Shown here piece by piece: positions 1-11,369 of a DNA stretch of 64,000 bases. The DNA lies in the NCBI RefSeq assembly GCF_001411555.2, contig NC_049905.1:5642001-5706000 (forward strand). The letters run 5' to 3'. This DNA comes from Juglans regia. Lineage: Eukaryota > Streptophyta > Magnoliopsida > Fagales > Juglandaceae. Both the position numbers and the translations under genes were made by a program. The notes below the pieces were generated by a model, which was given only the letters and a program-made list of their open reading frames with translations, did no database searches and was not told the DNA's origin. Each line of letters starts with the position of its first letter. Within the stretch, counting starts at the first letter, position 1.

Positions 1-192
1 GTCCCATTCGAATACTAAGATAATTTATATTTAAATTAAAAATTAAATAAAATATTATTATAATATTATATTTTTTTATTATTATTATTTTAAAATTTGA
101 AAATGTTAAATTATTTATTATATTTTATATAAAAAATTATAATGATCAGATGAGATAAGTTGAGATTATTTATCAATCCAAATGGAACCTTA
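1..192 (-). mobile_element. Tourist-like MITE, right part (family T1), cut by window edge
   Basis: AT-rich repeat of the family that recurs across the window (called T1 here). Reverse-orientation hallmarks are visible: AAATTATTTATTATATTTTA, then ATAATGATCAGATGAGATAAGTTGAGA, closing with AATCCAAATGGAACC and a TTA (190-192) that fits a 3-bp TTA target duplication. The left end may lie outside the window. Tourist/Harbinger assignment rests on the TTA duplication seen at better copies (2570-2789 and 14943-15167). Confidence 0.55.
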
Positions 193-1750
193 GAGTTCAC
201 TTCATTTTAAAAAAATGGATAGATAAAACTCATAAAGAAAAAAAAAAAGATATAACTTATTTTTTAAAAATAAAATGCACGAATCTTACGTACTCTTAAC
301 ATTGTATATAATATTATTCTAATCTTAATATTAAATATAATTAATTGTGAGCATGGACGATAGAGAATTTATTAATTATCTGTTTACAAGTTAAATATAG
401 AAAATAATATCAACTCGTTTCAAAATCTTAAAATCCAAAATTATTAATATTTATTGGCATGACATTTCGAATTTTCTTAAATCTACAAAGTTTAATTCAT
501 GATTATTTAATTATTTATAATAAACATTTAAATTTGTCAAAAATTATTTTCAACCTTTTTTTTCGGTGATAAGATAAGATGTCTCAGCCTGAACAAAATT
601 GGAGTGACTATTGGGCATGTTTTACACACACAGCTTTGCCTTGTTAATTTGAAGATCCATGACATTGTTGAATTGAAAACAGTGGTCACGAGTCACGAGT
701 CATGAGTAGGAAGGACTTGGTTGGGCCCACTTGGGAAGTTTTCCATCTTGGCGCCTGCAACAAGGACGTGGCGCCGCTGGCTTGTAATAATTGATACCCC
801 CCACTTGCTGCTTCATGCTTCTGCATGCTTAATGTCATCCACAACCTCTCTAATTTTTTTCCATAAAAATTGAAAAGTAGAGGTTTGAAAGAAAATTTAA
901 TCTATTTAGATAGTTGGTTAAAATAAGATAATTTTATATAAAAATTAAAAATTAAATAAAATTTTATTTTTTAATATTATTTTTATTTTAAAATTTTAAA
1001 AAATTAAATTATTTATTATATTTTATATAAAAATTTAAAAAATTATAATTATGAAATGAAATGAAATAAAATAAAATTATTTTTATATGTAAGCTGAGCT
1101 TAGAAAATTAAATAATAAAAATAATAATAAAACGAAAGAAATAGACTACCGGCGGCTGCGAAAGTACTAGAAGAAATTCAAAAGGGATGGAAAATTTGGG
1201 GGCGTCAAATAAATTTGGAATGGCAGAATTTTAGAGGTTGATTGGGATTTCGTGGGTCCCAGTTGGTGAACAAATAGATTTGAAAGCAAGCATTACCCAA
1301 AATTAGCCAAATTATTCATCAACTCTAGTTCTTACCTAGAATTATGCAGCTTAGAATCCTGATCTTGTAAGTTTTTATCTGAGTTATTCTTTTCTAAATC
1401 ACATCGTATAAATCATTTAAATGATAAGATTTGATTTATAATATTTAAAATTTAAAATTTATTTATTAAATCAAATTATGTAATATAAATATTTTATTAA
1501 GTGTGGTCTACATACTGACTTTAAAATATAATTTTTTTATAGACTAGCATTTAACGGGAAATTATTCACAACAATTTAGAAAAATATCAACTTATAATTG
1601 TGATATAATTTTACATGAAATGACAATAGTTTTGAAATTTGTTTTTAATAGAGTGGATAATTATATTAGTTTAATTTAAAAACAAGTTGTAAAAGAGTGT
1701 AAATGTAGAGGTAAAGGTAGAGGACGTTATGTTTTTATGCATCCAAACTA

Positions 1751-1950
1751 CGTTGCGTTTGAATGTTGAGTTGAGTTGAGTTGAGTTTAGATTATAAAAT
1801 ATTATTAAAATATTATTTTTTAATTTTATTATTATTTTAAAATTTAAAAAAGTTGAGTTGTTTATTATATTTTGTATTAAAATTTAAAAAAGTTATAATC
1901 ATGATGAGTTGAGATGAATTAAGCTAGATCTAATAACCAAACAAAGCGTA
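1751..1950 (-). mobile_element. T1-family MITE
   Basis: Reverse-orientation copy. The left end CGTTGCGTTTGAATG pairs roughly with the right end ACCAAACAAAGCGTA. The interior has the family signature GAGTTGTTTATTATATTTTG followed by AGTTATAATCATGATGAGTTGAGATG. Ends are only partly complementary, so this is an older copy. Confidence 0.6.
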
Positions 1951-2569
1951 AGGCTTAGAAAATGCAGACCAACACTACACATTCATAATATTTCGAATTT
2001 TTATAAATAACTTATATAATTACAATATAAATAATCATATTATACGTTAGAGTTAAGACTCTCAAAGTCTTTTAAAATTAGAGAAGAGATTCTAATTTGC
2101 ACGTACTATGGAAGCATAAGAGAAAGATCGTAAGCAAATATGTGCATTTTTATTTTATTTTTTATTTTAAAAAAATAGAGGATTTCAAACTCAAATTTTC
2201 TATTTATACCACCAAACTCTGGACTCAAATATATGCCATATTAATGACTTCCCTGTAACTATTAGCAATTTGTTTGTATTTTCAGAGGATCAGATCGAGA
2301 AGGAAAGCCAATCATTGCAGCACATGTGTTGTGACAGATTGACTAAATATTTTGTGTTCAAGGCACAAGAAAAAAAGTCTTCCCACTAATCCAAGAATCC
2401 AAAGCCAAACCAAAATTAACCATTATAAGAGGTGGAACGCACTACTTTTTGTTTTCTTTGTTTTTGTTTTTTGTTTTTTTTTTTCATTTATTCTGCACAT
2501 GCCCTATTTTTCATTTAAAAAAAAAAAACATGCTAGTTGATGCAAAAAACACTATTACACACATATTTA

Positions 2570-2789
2570 GGAGTAGTTTGGATTAAGAGATAAGTTGAAA
2601 TAGTTTGTGAATAGTAAAATAAAAGTTAAATTATTTATTATATTTTGTGTGAAAATTTAGAAAAATTATTTTGAAATATAAAAAAATTGAATTATTTATT
2701 ATATTTTGTATGTGAATTTGAGAAAGTTGTAATGATGAGATGAAATGAGTTGAGGTGGGTTGAAATAAGTTACGAATACAAACGAGACC
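2570..2789 (-). mobile_element. T1-family MITE with TTA target duplication
   Basis: The element starts GGAGTAGTTTGGAT and ends AATACAAACGAGACC. TTA flanks it on both sides (2567-2569 and 2790-2792), as expected for PIF/Harbinger (Tourist-type) elements. The interior contains two copies of AATTATTTATTATATTTTG, then GTTGTAATGATGAGATGAAA. No coding capacity; it would need transposase from elsewhere. Confidence 0.75.
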
Positions 2790-4883
2790 TTATAAAGTAA
2801 ATTTTACAATATGTAATGGTGTTCTAAAACTTCACACAGATAATAATAAATTTTATACGATAAATTTTATGTGTTTATCTTTTTTCTATTGATGGTCCTC
2901 GCGTGAGTTCGTATAATAACTTATTAGAAATTTTCAAAATTCTTTGTTAAATTGCACTATATGCTTGCATGAGCTAGGGCATGAGTTGATTGTATGTCTA
3001 GCGTAACCAAGTGGGGTTCTCTTATATATCTATCTATATACCTAATTAGAATCCTCTCATACAAAACGAGAAAATAAAATATTATATAAACAAGAACAAA
3101 CTTTAAACTAATTTGTTGTACGGAATGTATAATTCAAAACCCTACATGAAAGAGCGCGCACTGGCAGGCTGATGATCATAATCTTCAAAAGCTATACATA
3201 TATATTACAAACACACATTATATATATGAAACCATGGATCCCAACAGCAGATCTTGCAACCCTACTGTGTTCCTGAAAAGAGTGGCAAGACTTGACGGCG
3301 TCGGCCATGGCAGGAGAGGGTGGTGGCCCTAGCTGCATGCATATATGGTGGGCATCCATGCAATGAAGAAATTAAAATTAAAATTAAAAGTAAGAATACA
3401 AGAAGCGGGCATAGCGTGGAGCCATCACGATAAATGCAATGTAAATATATAAAAAAAAAAACTTTAATTACAAATAACTTTTATAAAAATAAATATACAA
3501 ATTAACGTATTTTTATATTGTATATTAAATTATAAATTTATAATTTCTATAATAAATTAATTTAAAATATCATATAAAATCATATCATTTTATAATTTCT
3601 TTATAGTTGGAGGACTTTTCAAACATATTATATAAAACATAAAAAAGGAAACGAAAGACCAAGTTGGTTAATTTTTTTTTACGAAGCCAAACATGAAATC
3701 GATTGATTTTACAGTCGAATTGATGAACTCGAATTACTCGAATATTGCAAGTTGAGTAAATGCTTGGATATTGGTGGGTGAGCCCCACGGCCGTGTTTTC
3801 TGCGATGCATCGACTTTAGTGATGTATATGCAGCTGAGCTAGCTGATGACAACAGCTGAACCAGAATATGTATGGATATTATTATTTTGGCTTTTTTTAT
3901 TTTTATTTTCATGTATACTTTTAAGATAATTATTTGGCCCAAAAACTTCGAATCCAAGCAACTATTTTGAGAGACGTCATGTTGGATTTTTGCACTAAAA
4001 AGGTTTTTATTATATATTTTTCCAGATTCAGTGTTTTAGGTAAAGCTCATTAGGTAAGTTTTATAAAACTTATTTTATCATTTTAATTTATTATTATTCA
4101 TATAAAAAATTTAATTCATCTCAACTTATTTAAATAATAAAAATATTTTATCTCATCTCATCATTATAATTTTTTTAAATTTTTACATAAAATATAATAA
4201 ATAATTTAATTTTTTTAATATTAAAATAATAATAATATTCTAATAATATTTTATTTAATTTTTAATTCTTATTTAAAACTATCTCATCTCATTTCATCTT
4301 ACTATTCAACTGCACTTTATTTGATAAAATTTGGTATTTTTTCTCTTCAAACTTTCACAACTGAAAAGAGTAAATATTTTTTACCGTACAATATATACGA
4401 GCTTTCATTTTCATATATAAGCTGGGTGAGTTTGGTTCTTTTAACTAAACTCGGTTTAGATTTAGATTTTTTTAATATTTAAATATCTTATTCTTAAATT
4501 ATTAAAATCATTTTAATTCAACTCAAAGATTTTTTTTTTTCAAGTTTTAAATTAAATATACTGTGCATCGTCGTCCTAGCTGCTCATGAAAAATTCTTCG
4601 CACAAATTAAAAGGAACTTCTGTGTAGAAAATCTCTTGTCCTTTCCTGGAAATATCTTTCTCAGTGGATTCTATATGTCTCATGACTTACGACGATGGAG
4701 CTATCTCGCTCACTGTATTGTAACGTGAGAAAAAGGAGACATTAATTCCCAAATTAATAATGACCACGGTACGAGAATGCAGCCAAAACTGGGTGGGTGA
4801 AAGCTGTCGATCATAAAACTGGCATGGAAACAAGTGAAGAAATGAAGAGATCGATCCCTAACGAAGTTTCCTAGAACCATCCC

Positions 4884-4916
<33 letters not shown>

Positions 4917-5506
4917 TGTTGTACGTCATGGAAATAATCAAAAGGTGCATGCATGGGAGCAAAGTTCCACTTGTTTTGATAATCTCAGTGCGTCAATCCC
5001 GCTTAAACCTGAAGGAACTACTTTAAAATTCGATCTCAATATTCCAAGTTTGTTCTGTGCAAAAAACGAGTCTGTACGACATTTTATTCATCAATTTTTG
5101 TACATTTTATTTTTCTGATCACCACTACGGGTTGGAAGGACGGCCGAAACTATCTCTTGACTTTTATGTCACAAAACAACAAGTGCTCATTTCAAGGAAG
5201 AGTCTACCTAGGAGGAGGCCGCAGTCCTTGACCCTTTCATTCCAGGAAATTAATGGCGATAATCATGAATACAGCTAAAAGGAGTTCCCACTTCAACTTT
5301 GAGACTCAAAAACTGTCTATGATGATCTTGAAGATACAAGCAGAAACACATGCAGTTGCGTAAATCCTGGACATGCATGAGCTGAGCTGTACAACCTTAA
5401 TTGGTTAACCTAACATCAATGCTATTTACATATCATTAGTTCCTCTTCAGTTAATGAAAAAAAATACAGAAACCAAAACAAAGAGAGTTCACTCATGCTG
5501 TACTAA

Positions 5507-5990
5507 ATGGAAATGCTGAAACCTAGCTATGCCTTCATTTCATTCACATCCGATTATCTATCATCCATTCTCGGTTCTTCTGCATGTTGGGAGATTAGGC
5601 GGCAATTGAATGCGCTACTGGATCGAAAGCTTGACGAACAAGCGATAAAAGTCCTATATATTTTCTTAGTAAAGGGCTTTTCCCTTACAAGCCCTCCTAT
5701 AGAGGGACTTGTTCTTGCTCTCCTAATTCAGGAAGAAGGAAATCTCCGATTGGGTTGGTCCAACCAAGAAAGGCATGGAGTCTTTGGGCATTGTTTGGCG
5801 GAGTCAAGTAAAGACTGGCTACCTATAAAGACCCCTCACTGCACACTTTCTATGTACATCTGTCTCCATCCAATCAAAGACGACCATAGCAACCTCTGCG
5901 GCTTTCTTGATATGAAAGAAAAGGCCTAGCCTGCGTACATATATATAAAAATAGCATTACATTAGCTTTCGCTTACTTATCTTCGGAGGG
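5507..5990. other. Higher-GC patch, possible organellar (NUMT-like) insertion
   Basis: A block of about 480 bp whose composition is visibly richer in G+C than its AT-rich surroundings. It contains a 140-codon open frame (5507-5929, +) that matches no protein family I know. The wording, for example CTTACAAGCCCTCCTATAG and GATTGGGTTGGTCCAACCAA, looks to me like plant mitochondrial intergenic DNA. This is an impression only. An alternative is a fragment of an unrecognised nuclear gene. Confidence 0.3.
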
Positions 5991-6040
5991 TCAGACCGTA
6001 CCGCTTTTCAGATGCAAATTGGTGCCCCTTCGGCTGCTGC

Positions 6041-6178
6041 GACTATAAGAAAAATGAGTTTTTGTGATTGTTTAATTGCGACGAAAAGATTATTTGTGAT
6101 CAAAATAGATTTATTTTAACTGTAAATAATCATTTCGCTAGAATTAACTGACCACAAATAAGCAGTTTTCTTATAGTG
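6041..6178. mobile_element. Small MITE with CACTA-like ends
   Basis: A 138-bp element. Its left end reads GACTATAAGAAAAATGAG. Its right end, read on the minus strand, is CACTATAAGAAAACTGCTTA. CACTATAAGAAAA resembles the CACTA (CMC/EnSpm) terminal motif. The subterminal TTTTTGTG / TATTTGTG stretches also match. It has no ORF. The left terminal base is mutated and I could not establish a target duplication. Confidence 0.6.
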
Positions 6179-6314
6179 CATGCCCTTATTCCATTACATA
6201 GCCAACCAGTTGCAGTACTGCATTTAGCTAATTCAAGGGTAATGGGGCTGATAGACGTGACATCACATAATAAGATATGAATACAACGAGGTGTAGTATA
6301 AAATAAGACTAGTC

Positions 6315-6451
6315 TGGGCTGCCCAACACAGTATCAAGTAAGAAAGCCCAATTATCAGATCCAAAACCCATATGGGAAGCCCGGGAAAATTTGGGTTTCA
6401 AAAAATGGGTTTGAGCCCAATGTCTAAATTCAGATTCCGAAAATGTGGGCC
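6315..6451. promoter_or_regulatory. Four TGGGCY (site II) motifs upstream of eIF2 beta
   Basis: TGGGCT at 6315-6320 (+), AGCCCA at 6345-6350 and 6415-6420 (the same motif on -), and TGGGCC at 6446-6451 (+). Clusters of TGGGCY are known as site II elements, bound by TCP factors, in promoters of plant translation and other housekeeping genes. Their position about 450-580 bp before the ATG fits a promoter if the 5' UTR holds an intron. Confidence 0.5.
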
Positions 6452-6895
6452 TAGGCTGAACGGAGTAGATGTTTTCCGAGAACAAGCCGGAAACAGGTTT
6501 TGAGGAATAAATAGCGAAGGATCGCGAGGTCTTTTAAGGGCATCGTGATTTCTTGCAGATAGTAACGCAGACGAGCAGCGCGATTTGCTCTGAACAGCAC
6601 TTACAACAGTTTCAGCCAAAAGTGTGTTCGTTTTCCGTTCGAGTGCAGGAAACTCTCTCCCACGCTGCCTTTTCTCTCTTAAGGTTTCCTCTCACGACAA
6701 CCTTTTTTTTTTTTCTTCTAATTATTAGGTGTTTTTCTGTGTGTGATATTGGTGATATTTTCAACATAGGAACGATTTTGGGTTCTCTTTCGTAGTATGT
6801 GGAATCCCGGGATTGTGCCCTCTTGTGTTTTTGTTTTTTTTTTTTGAACTTGGTGTCTAATCCGCTAATTTAGTTTTACTTGCTTTGTAGCAATC

Positions 6896-9800
6896 ATGGC
6901 AGACGATTTTCCCAATGATGTGAAGGAGGAAGTGGCGGATGTAAGTTATTGAATTTCTTTCGAACTAATCTGCTAACACGCTGAACAATACTATTGGTGA
7001 AACAAACCTGTTTAACTGATTTAGATGTACCTAGGCATATTTTATAAACTTTATTTAGGCAACCCTCTTGTGGCATTTATTGACATGTTGGAGAAACCCC
7101 CAAGATTGTCTGCCTGTTACAACCCACCTAAGAAAATAGTCCCGGGTTTGATTGGTAGTTTACTGACGCGAATTACTTCACTGCTAAGTTGTTTCTCCAT
7201 GACTACAGTTTGGAGTTTTATTTTTTTCCTTGAATGAATCCATGTATTGCAGATTACCCCGTTTGATCCTTCTAAAAAGAAGAAGAAGAAGAAGGTCATA
7301 ATTCAGGATCCTGCTGATGATTCTGTTGAGAATTTGGCTGAGCAGACAGAAAACTTGTCAGGTATCTAAATTGAATGAATCCTGTTTTTTCTGTGCTGTT
7401 CCTTAGTTTAATATAGGTAAAGTATGCCGTTATGTGCATAACCTATCTAGAGGCTTAATCTTTTCCTCGCTTGCAGTTTCTGATGGGCTCGAAAGTACTT
7501 TCTCTGGTTTGAAAAAGAAAAAGAAGAAGGCTGTAAGTGTTCATGATATCTACATTGAACCTATGTATCCGTTTGGGTGAATATATACGTGTGGGTGTGT
7601 TTTACATGTTGTCACAAAGTAAATCTCGAGTCTTGGTCTGATTGTAGGTTGAAACCAGTTCGTTCAATGATGAGAGTGGAGATGCAGGAGAAGATGTGGA
7701 CGGTAATTTTTTGCATTTGCAATCTTTGAATAATATTATGCTAATGTATTAAAACTATATATATTTTATTAGAACTATATATATAGTTCTAATATATATA
7801 TTTCTTATCAAAAAATGTATTAGAACTATATATATTTTATTTCCTTTCCCTTCTAGATCATGCTGGTGAGGATGAAGAAGGAGAAGGAACTGTGCTACAG
7901 CCACGTTATCCTTGGGAAGGAAGTGATCGTGATTATGAATATGAGGAGGTATATTTTTTATTTTGATGTTACACGAGCTTTCGTTTGAAGTGCATGTCCT
8001 TATAAGTTTCTGAGTTTTACATTTATTCATCAGTGTATTTTTTATTTATTAAGTTTATAGATGCCTCTTATAGGAGCATGTGTTCTCGCGAGACGACTAT
8101 GAATCATTCCTGTTTTTTTTTTTTTAGGTTTATTGCTGGGTTTTATGTCAAAGTGTTTAGCTTGTGTTACCTAGAAAGAAAGTATAAGGGAGCTCAGTAT
8201 CTTTATAGGTTTTTTTGGTGGCACATCAGAATGAACTTGACATTTGTTTATGAATAATTTAGATCCCACTCATGTCATTGGTACTGGTGTAACTTGTTAG
8301 TGCCTAAGTTCTGTTGTGGCATGTTCTTGCATTTTGCCAAAGTAGCTTGCTTGTGTCTTTTGGTTGCCGTCACTTGGATTCTGTCTGCTGTTGCTTGAAA
8401 CTTATCTTCTTGGGGCCAAAACTCTCTTACTGCTATTCTTTTCATTCTTCCACGCGGAATTTTCTGCTCTCCCATAATGGCAAGGCCTCACCAGTTTTGG
8501 ATCTTACAATAATTTCCCTGAATGCAGGTGCTTACATTTTTTATGACAACTAGTTTTGTCATGGCTGCATACTTAGGCCTGGTTTGGATACAAAAGTCCC
8601 CCCAACTCATCTCATCTAATCATTACAACTTTCCCATTCCCCCACAAAATATAATAAACAATTCAACTTTTTCAAATTCCAAAACAATAATAATATTAAA
8701 AAATAATATTTTAACAATATTTTATTCAACTTTCAACTTTCATCTCAACTAACTATCCAAACCTCCCCCTAGTATGATCTAAATTATCATAACCTTTGTC
8801 ATATTAGTCTATCGGAAGATGAGGGGGTCTATTTAGCAGGCTGTTCGCAAATCTATAATTCATCTCTGCTTATTTATAATGGGATAATTTTTCTCTTCAG
8901 TATTTTTCAGACGATGTTGAGTCCATGTTCATATATTATCACGTGTCATTACTGAACGATTTTTTCTCTGAATGTGTTCAGCTTCTTGGTAGGGTGTTTA
9001 ACATTCTTCGGGAGAATAATCCTGAGCTGGCAGGAGACAGGCGTAGGACTGTTATGAGGCCTCCCCAAGTTCTTCGTGAGGGCACAAAGAAAACTGTTTT
9101 TGTGAATTTCATGGATCTCTGCAAGACGTATGTGATTTCCTTTTTCTCTAAGTATTAATTATTCCTCCCTATTTTAGGAACTCAATAATTTGTGGTTACA
9201 TATTTTCTGCATTTTGTTGAATTTACAGATATGCTTCTTGTTACTCATAAAAAAAGGATATGTTTATTGTTAATGGCATTTACATTTTTACCTTGTGTAT
9301 TTTCCTGACAATCTTCTTCTTCTTTTTTTCCCATTAATATTTATGTTTGTGTATGTGGTGTGTATAAAGGCCACATTCTGGAAAAATATTTTTTTTAGAA
9401 ATATTTTTTTATTATTTACTGTGCCAAGAACACAGTATATGCTGTCCTCAGACACATCTTAACCTTGCTCTAATAATATGCTGCATGGGGAGATTGTTGG
9501 CTTTGACTCTTCTATAATATTTTTCATTTTTCCAGTGCGAATAATTGCCTTACTAGATTTTGATTTGTATCTATACAAAGATTTTCTTTAGAACTCCCAA
9601 TGCGTTTTGTTTAAAATCTTTGACTTTTAACTCTTTGGCTTTTTGTCTTCCTTCAAAAAATAAAAAAGAATGCATCGGCAGCCAGACCACGTGATGGCTT
9701 TTTTGCTGGCTGAACTGGGGACAAGTGGATCACTAGATGGGCAGCAAAGACTAGTTGTGAAGGGAAGATTTGCTCCCAAGAATTTCGAAGGAATCCTGCG

Positions 9801-10642
9801 TCGATATATCAGTAAGCATCTCTTGTAGTTTTTTTCTCCGTTATAAACAGTTGGTGTAACTGTTGGTAGAAACTGGAAACTGTTACTCTTGCTGCCTTGC
9901 TAAGTTGGTATGTTAATGGACTGCAATGAGTCTAAAAAATATGATTTAACAGTCTGTCCTTCATATATCCACACCATCACTCAATACACACAAATTAAAA
10001 CAGAACACACACACTCATCTTGTCTTGCCAAGGGGAAGGAGCTGTCTGTGTCAGTAGATGCCATCCTTTTAGTTTATGCTACCTAACCAATATCTGTTGT
10101 TTTTATATTTTATAGCGTTTTGAATTCTTGTTGATGCCAATCTCTTTTCAGATGAGTATGTTATATGCCTTGGGTGCAAAAGTCCAGACACTATACTTTC
10201 AAAGGAAAATCGTCTCTTCTTTCTTCGATGCGAGAAGGTAACTACTTATACAATTGTCTCTCTCTCTCTCTCTCCCCTCCCCCCCAAAAAAAAAATAAAA
10301 ATAAAATAAAAATTATTATACTGATATTCTCTAGGAGTGAATGAGAATCTTATTTTTAATTATTAATTATTATACTGCAAAGTACTCGTGAGGCGGCCTG
10401 TGATTATCTGAATATATGCCTACATTCTCAGATTGTCTTATACATGATTGAACATGGACTATCCTTATTCAATTATCCTGTCTTATTGGCCACTGGAGAA
10501 ATCCTTTAAAGGGTCCATATCCGTTGCCGTGATGTTATTGATATTTTTATTTCTTTCTTTGCAGTGTGGTTCTGGACGATCTGTTGCTCCCATTAAAGCT
10601 GGTTTTGTTGCTCGTGTTGGCCGTAGGACAGCAGGGGCATGA
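6896..10642 (+). CDS. eIF2beta: Eukaryotic translation initiation factor 2 subunit beta (eIF2 beta), 9 coding exons
   Basis: Beta subunit of the eIF2 GTPase complex, which delivers initiator Met-tRNA to the 40S ribosome in the cytosol. Exons: 6896-6940, 7253-7361, 7477-7532, 7648-7702, 7857-7948, 8982-9127, 9669-9811, 10152-10237, 10565-10642. All junctions are GT/AG and phases agree, giving 269 residues, the usual plant length. Two lysine blocks (K7 in exon 2, K6 in exon 3) match the K-boxes that bind eIF5 and the eIF2B catalytic subunit. The conserved core follows ([36 protein letters not shown]), then a C-terminal C4 zinc finger (CLGC, 17 residues, CEKC) and the ending [11 protein letters not shown]. 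Exon 7 follows a tight A-rich acceptor (AAAAAAG|AATGCATCGG). An acceptor TTTGTAG at 6884-6890 lies five bases before the ATG, so a 5'-UTR intron is likely. The gene looks intact. Confidence 0.95.
7755..7845. repeat. AT-rich palindrome in eIF2 beta intron 4
   Basis: TTAGAACTATATATATAGTTCTAA (about 7769-7792) is a self-complementary palindrome. It is followed by another copy of TATTAGAACTATATATATTT. It probably arose from microsatellite-driven duplication, and no function is evident. Confidence 0.5.
8576..8768 (+). mobile_element. T1-family MITE in eIF2 beta intron 5
   Basis: Terminal inverted repeats GGTTTGGATA / TATCCAAACC near the ends. Interior signature: CATCTCATCTAATCATTACA then ATAATAAACAATTCAAC. 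The left flank is TTA (8573-8575). The right flank is CTA, a probable one-base decay of the duplication. Fairly well preserved. Confidence 0.7.
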
Positions 10643-11369
10643 TCTGATCGGTTGCCCTTTTTCTAGTTGGTGACTTTGTTGAGTGGCTAGTGAGCCAGGG
10701 TGTTGAGTTTTGTGTTCACTAATCTTTATTTTAAGTTGTAGTCAATAATTGTATCTTTTTGTATGGGAATTGGGACGGGAAGATGAGTTATTTTACTGTT
10801 TGGTGATATAAGTTACCTCATGAGGACTTCAACCCTTTCACATGGTAACTCTCTCTCTCTCACATTCGTACTTCATTTCATTGTAAAGAATAGTTCATGG
10901 TTGATGGTTGAGCACAACTTTTTCATTGTAAAGAGGTTTGGATTCAAAACTCACCTCAACACATCTCATCATTACAACTTTTTCAAATTTTCACACAAAA
11001 TATAATAAACAATTTAATTTTTTCAAATTTTAAAATAACTTTTTTAAATTTTCACATAATATATAATAAATAATTTAACTTTTATTCTACTATTTACAAA
11101 TCATCTCAACTCATCTTTGAATCCAAACCTCTCCAAACGGGATGTGGCGAAGTTCAAATAAGATATGTATTTGTGGCCTGAAGGGATCATCTTCTGCCAA
11201 AAAGAAAAAGAAAGAAAAAAGAATTCCTTTGGTTTGAGAACTTGGGAGAAAATGGGTTGGTTTTCCATTCCATGCAGATTGGCGGGGTATTTTGGAAATA
11301 CTTTTGGGGAATGACAAGGAACAAGTCGTTTTGAATGATGCTTGATTATCTTTTGATTACGAAATTATG
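10643..11369. other. Convergent intergenic region between eIF2 beta and the methylesterase
   Basis: Holds the 3' ends of both genes and one T1-type MITE (10933-11131). A short CTCTCTCTCTCTC tract lies near 10851. No additional gene is visible. Confidence 0.6.
10933..11131 (+). mobile_element. T1-family MITE with perfect 16-bp terminal inverted repeats
   Basis: GAGGTTTGGATTCAAA at 10933-10948 is exactly mirrored by TTTGAATCCAAACCTC at 11116-11131. The interior carries CATCTCATCATTACAACTTT and two A/T-rich sub-copies (ACACAAAATATAATAAACAA and ACATAATATATAATAAATAA), suggesting internal duplication. It sits about 290 bp after the eIF2 beta stop, so it could contribute to that gene's 3' end. The perfect ends imply a recent copy. 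Confidence 0.75.

Larger units (their letters stand above)
193..6040. other. AT-rich intergenic region without a supported gene
   Basis: Apart from the repeats listed separately I see no convincing gene here. More degenerate T1-like MITEs lie at about 905-1095 and 4080-4325. A (TA)n tract lies near 4884-4916. Two less AT-rich islands (about 660-840 and 3225-3420) have mixed sequence but no recognisable coding frame. Short open frames at 2352-2540, 3585-3957 and 5057-5278 have low complexity or no protein-family look. Part of a second repeat type (GAGTTTGGTT... TCAACTCAAAG) is present at about 4425-4540. Confidence 0.6.

Noticed and set aside
5507..5929. 140-codon ORF as an independent gene
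   Set aside because: No recognisable domain, no intron or promoter evidence; the patch looks organellar or anonymous.
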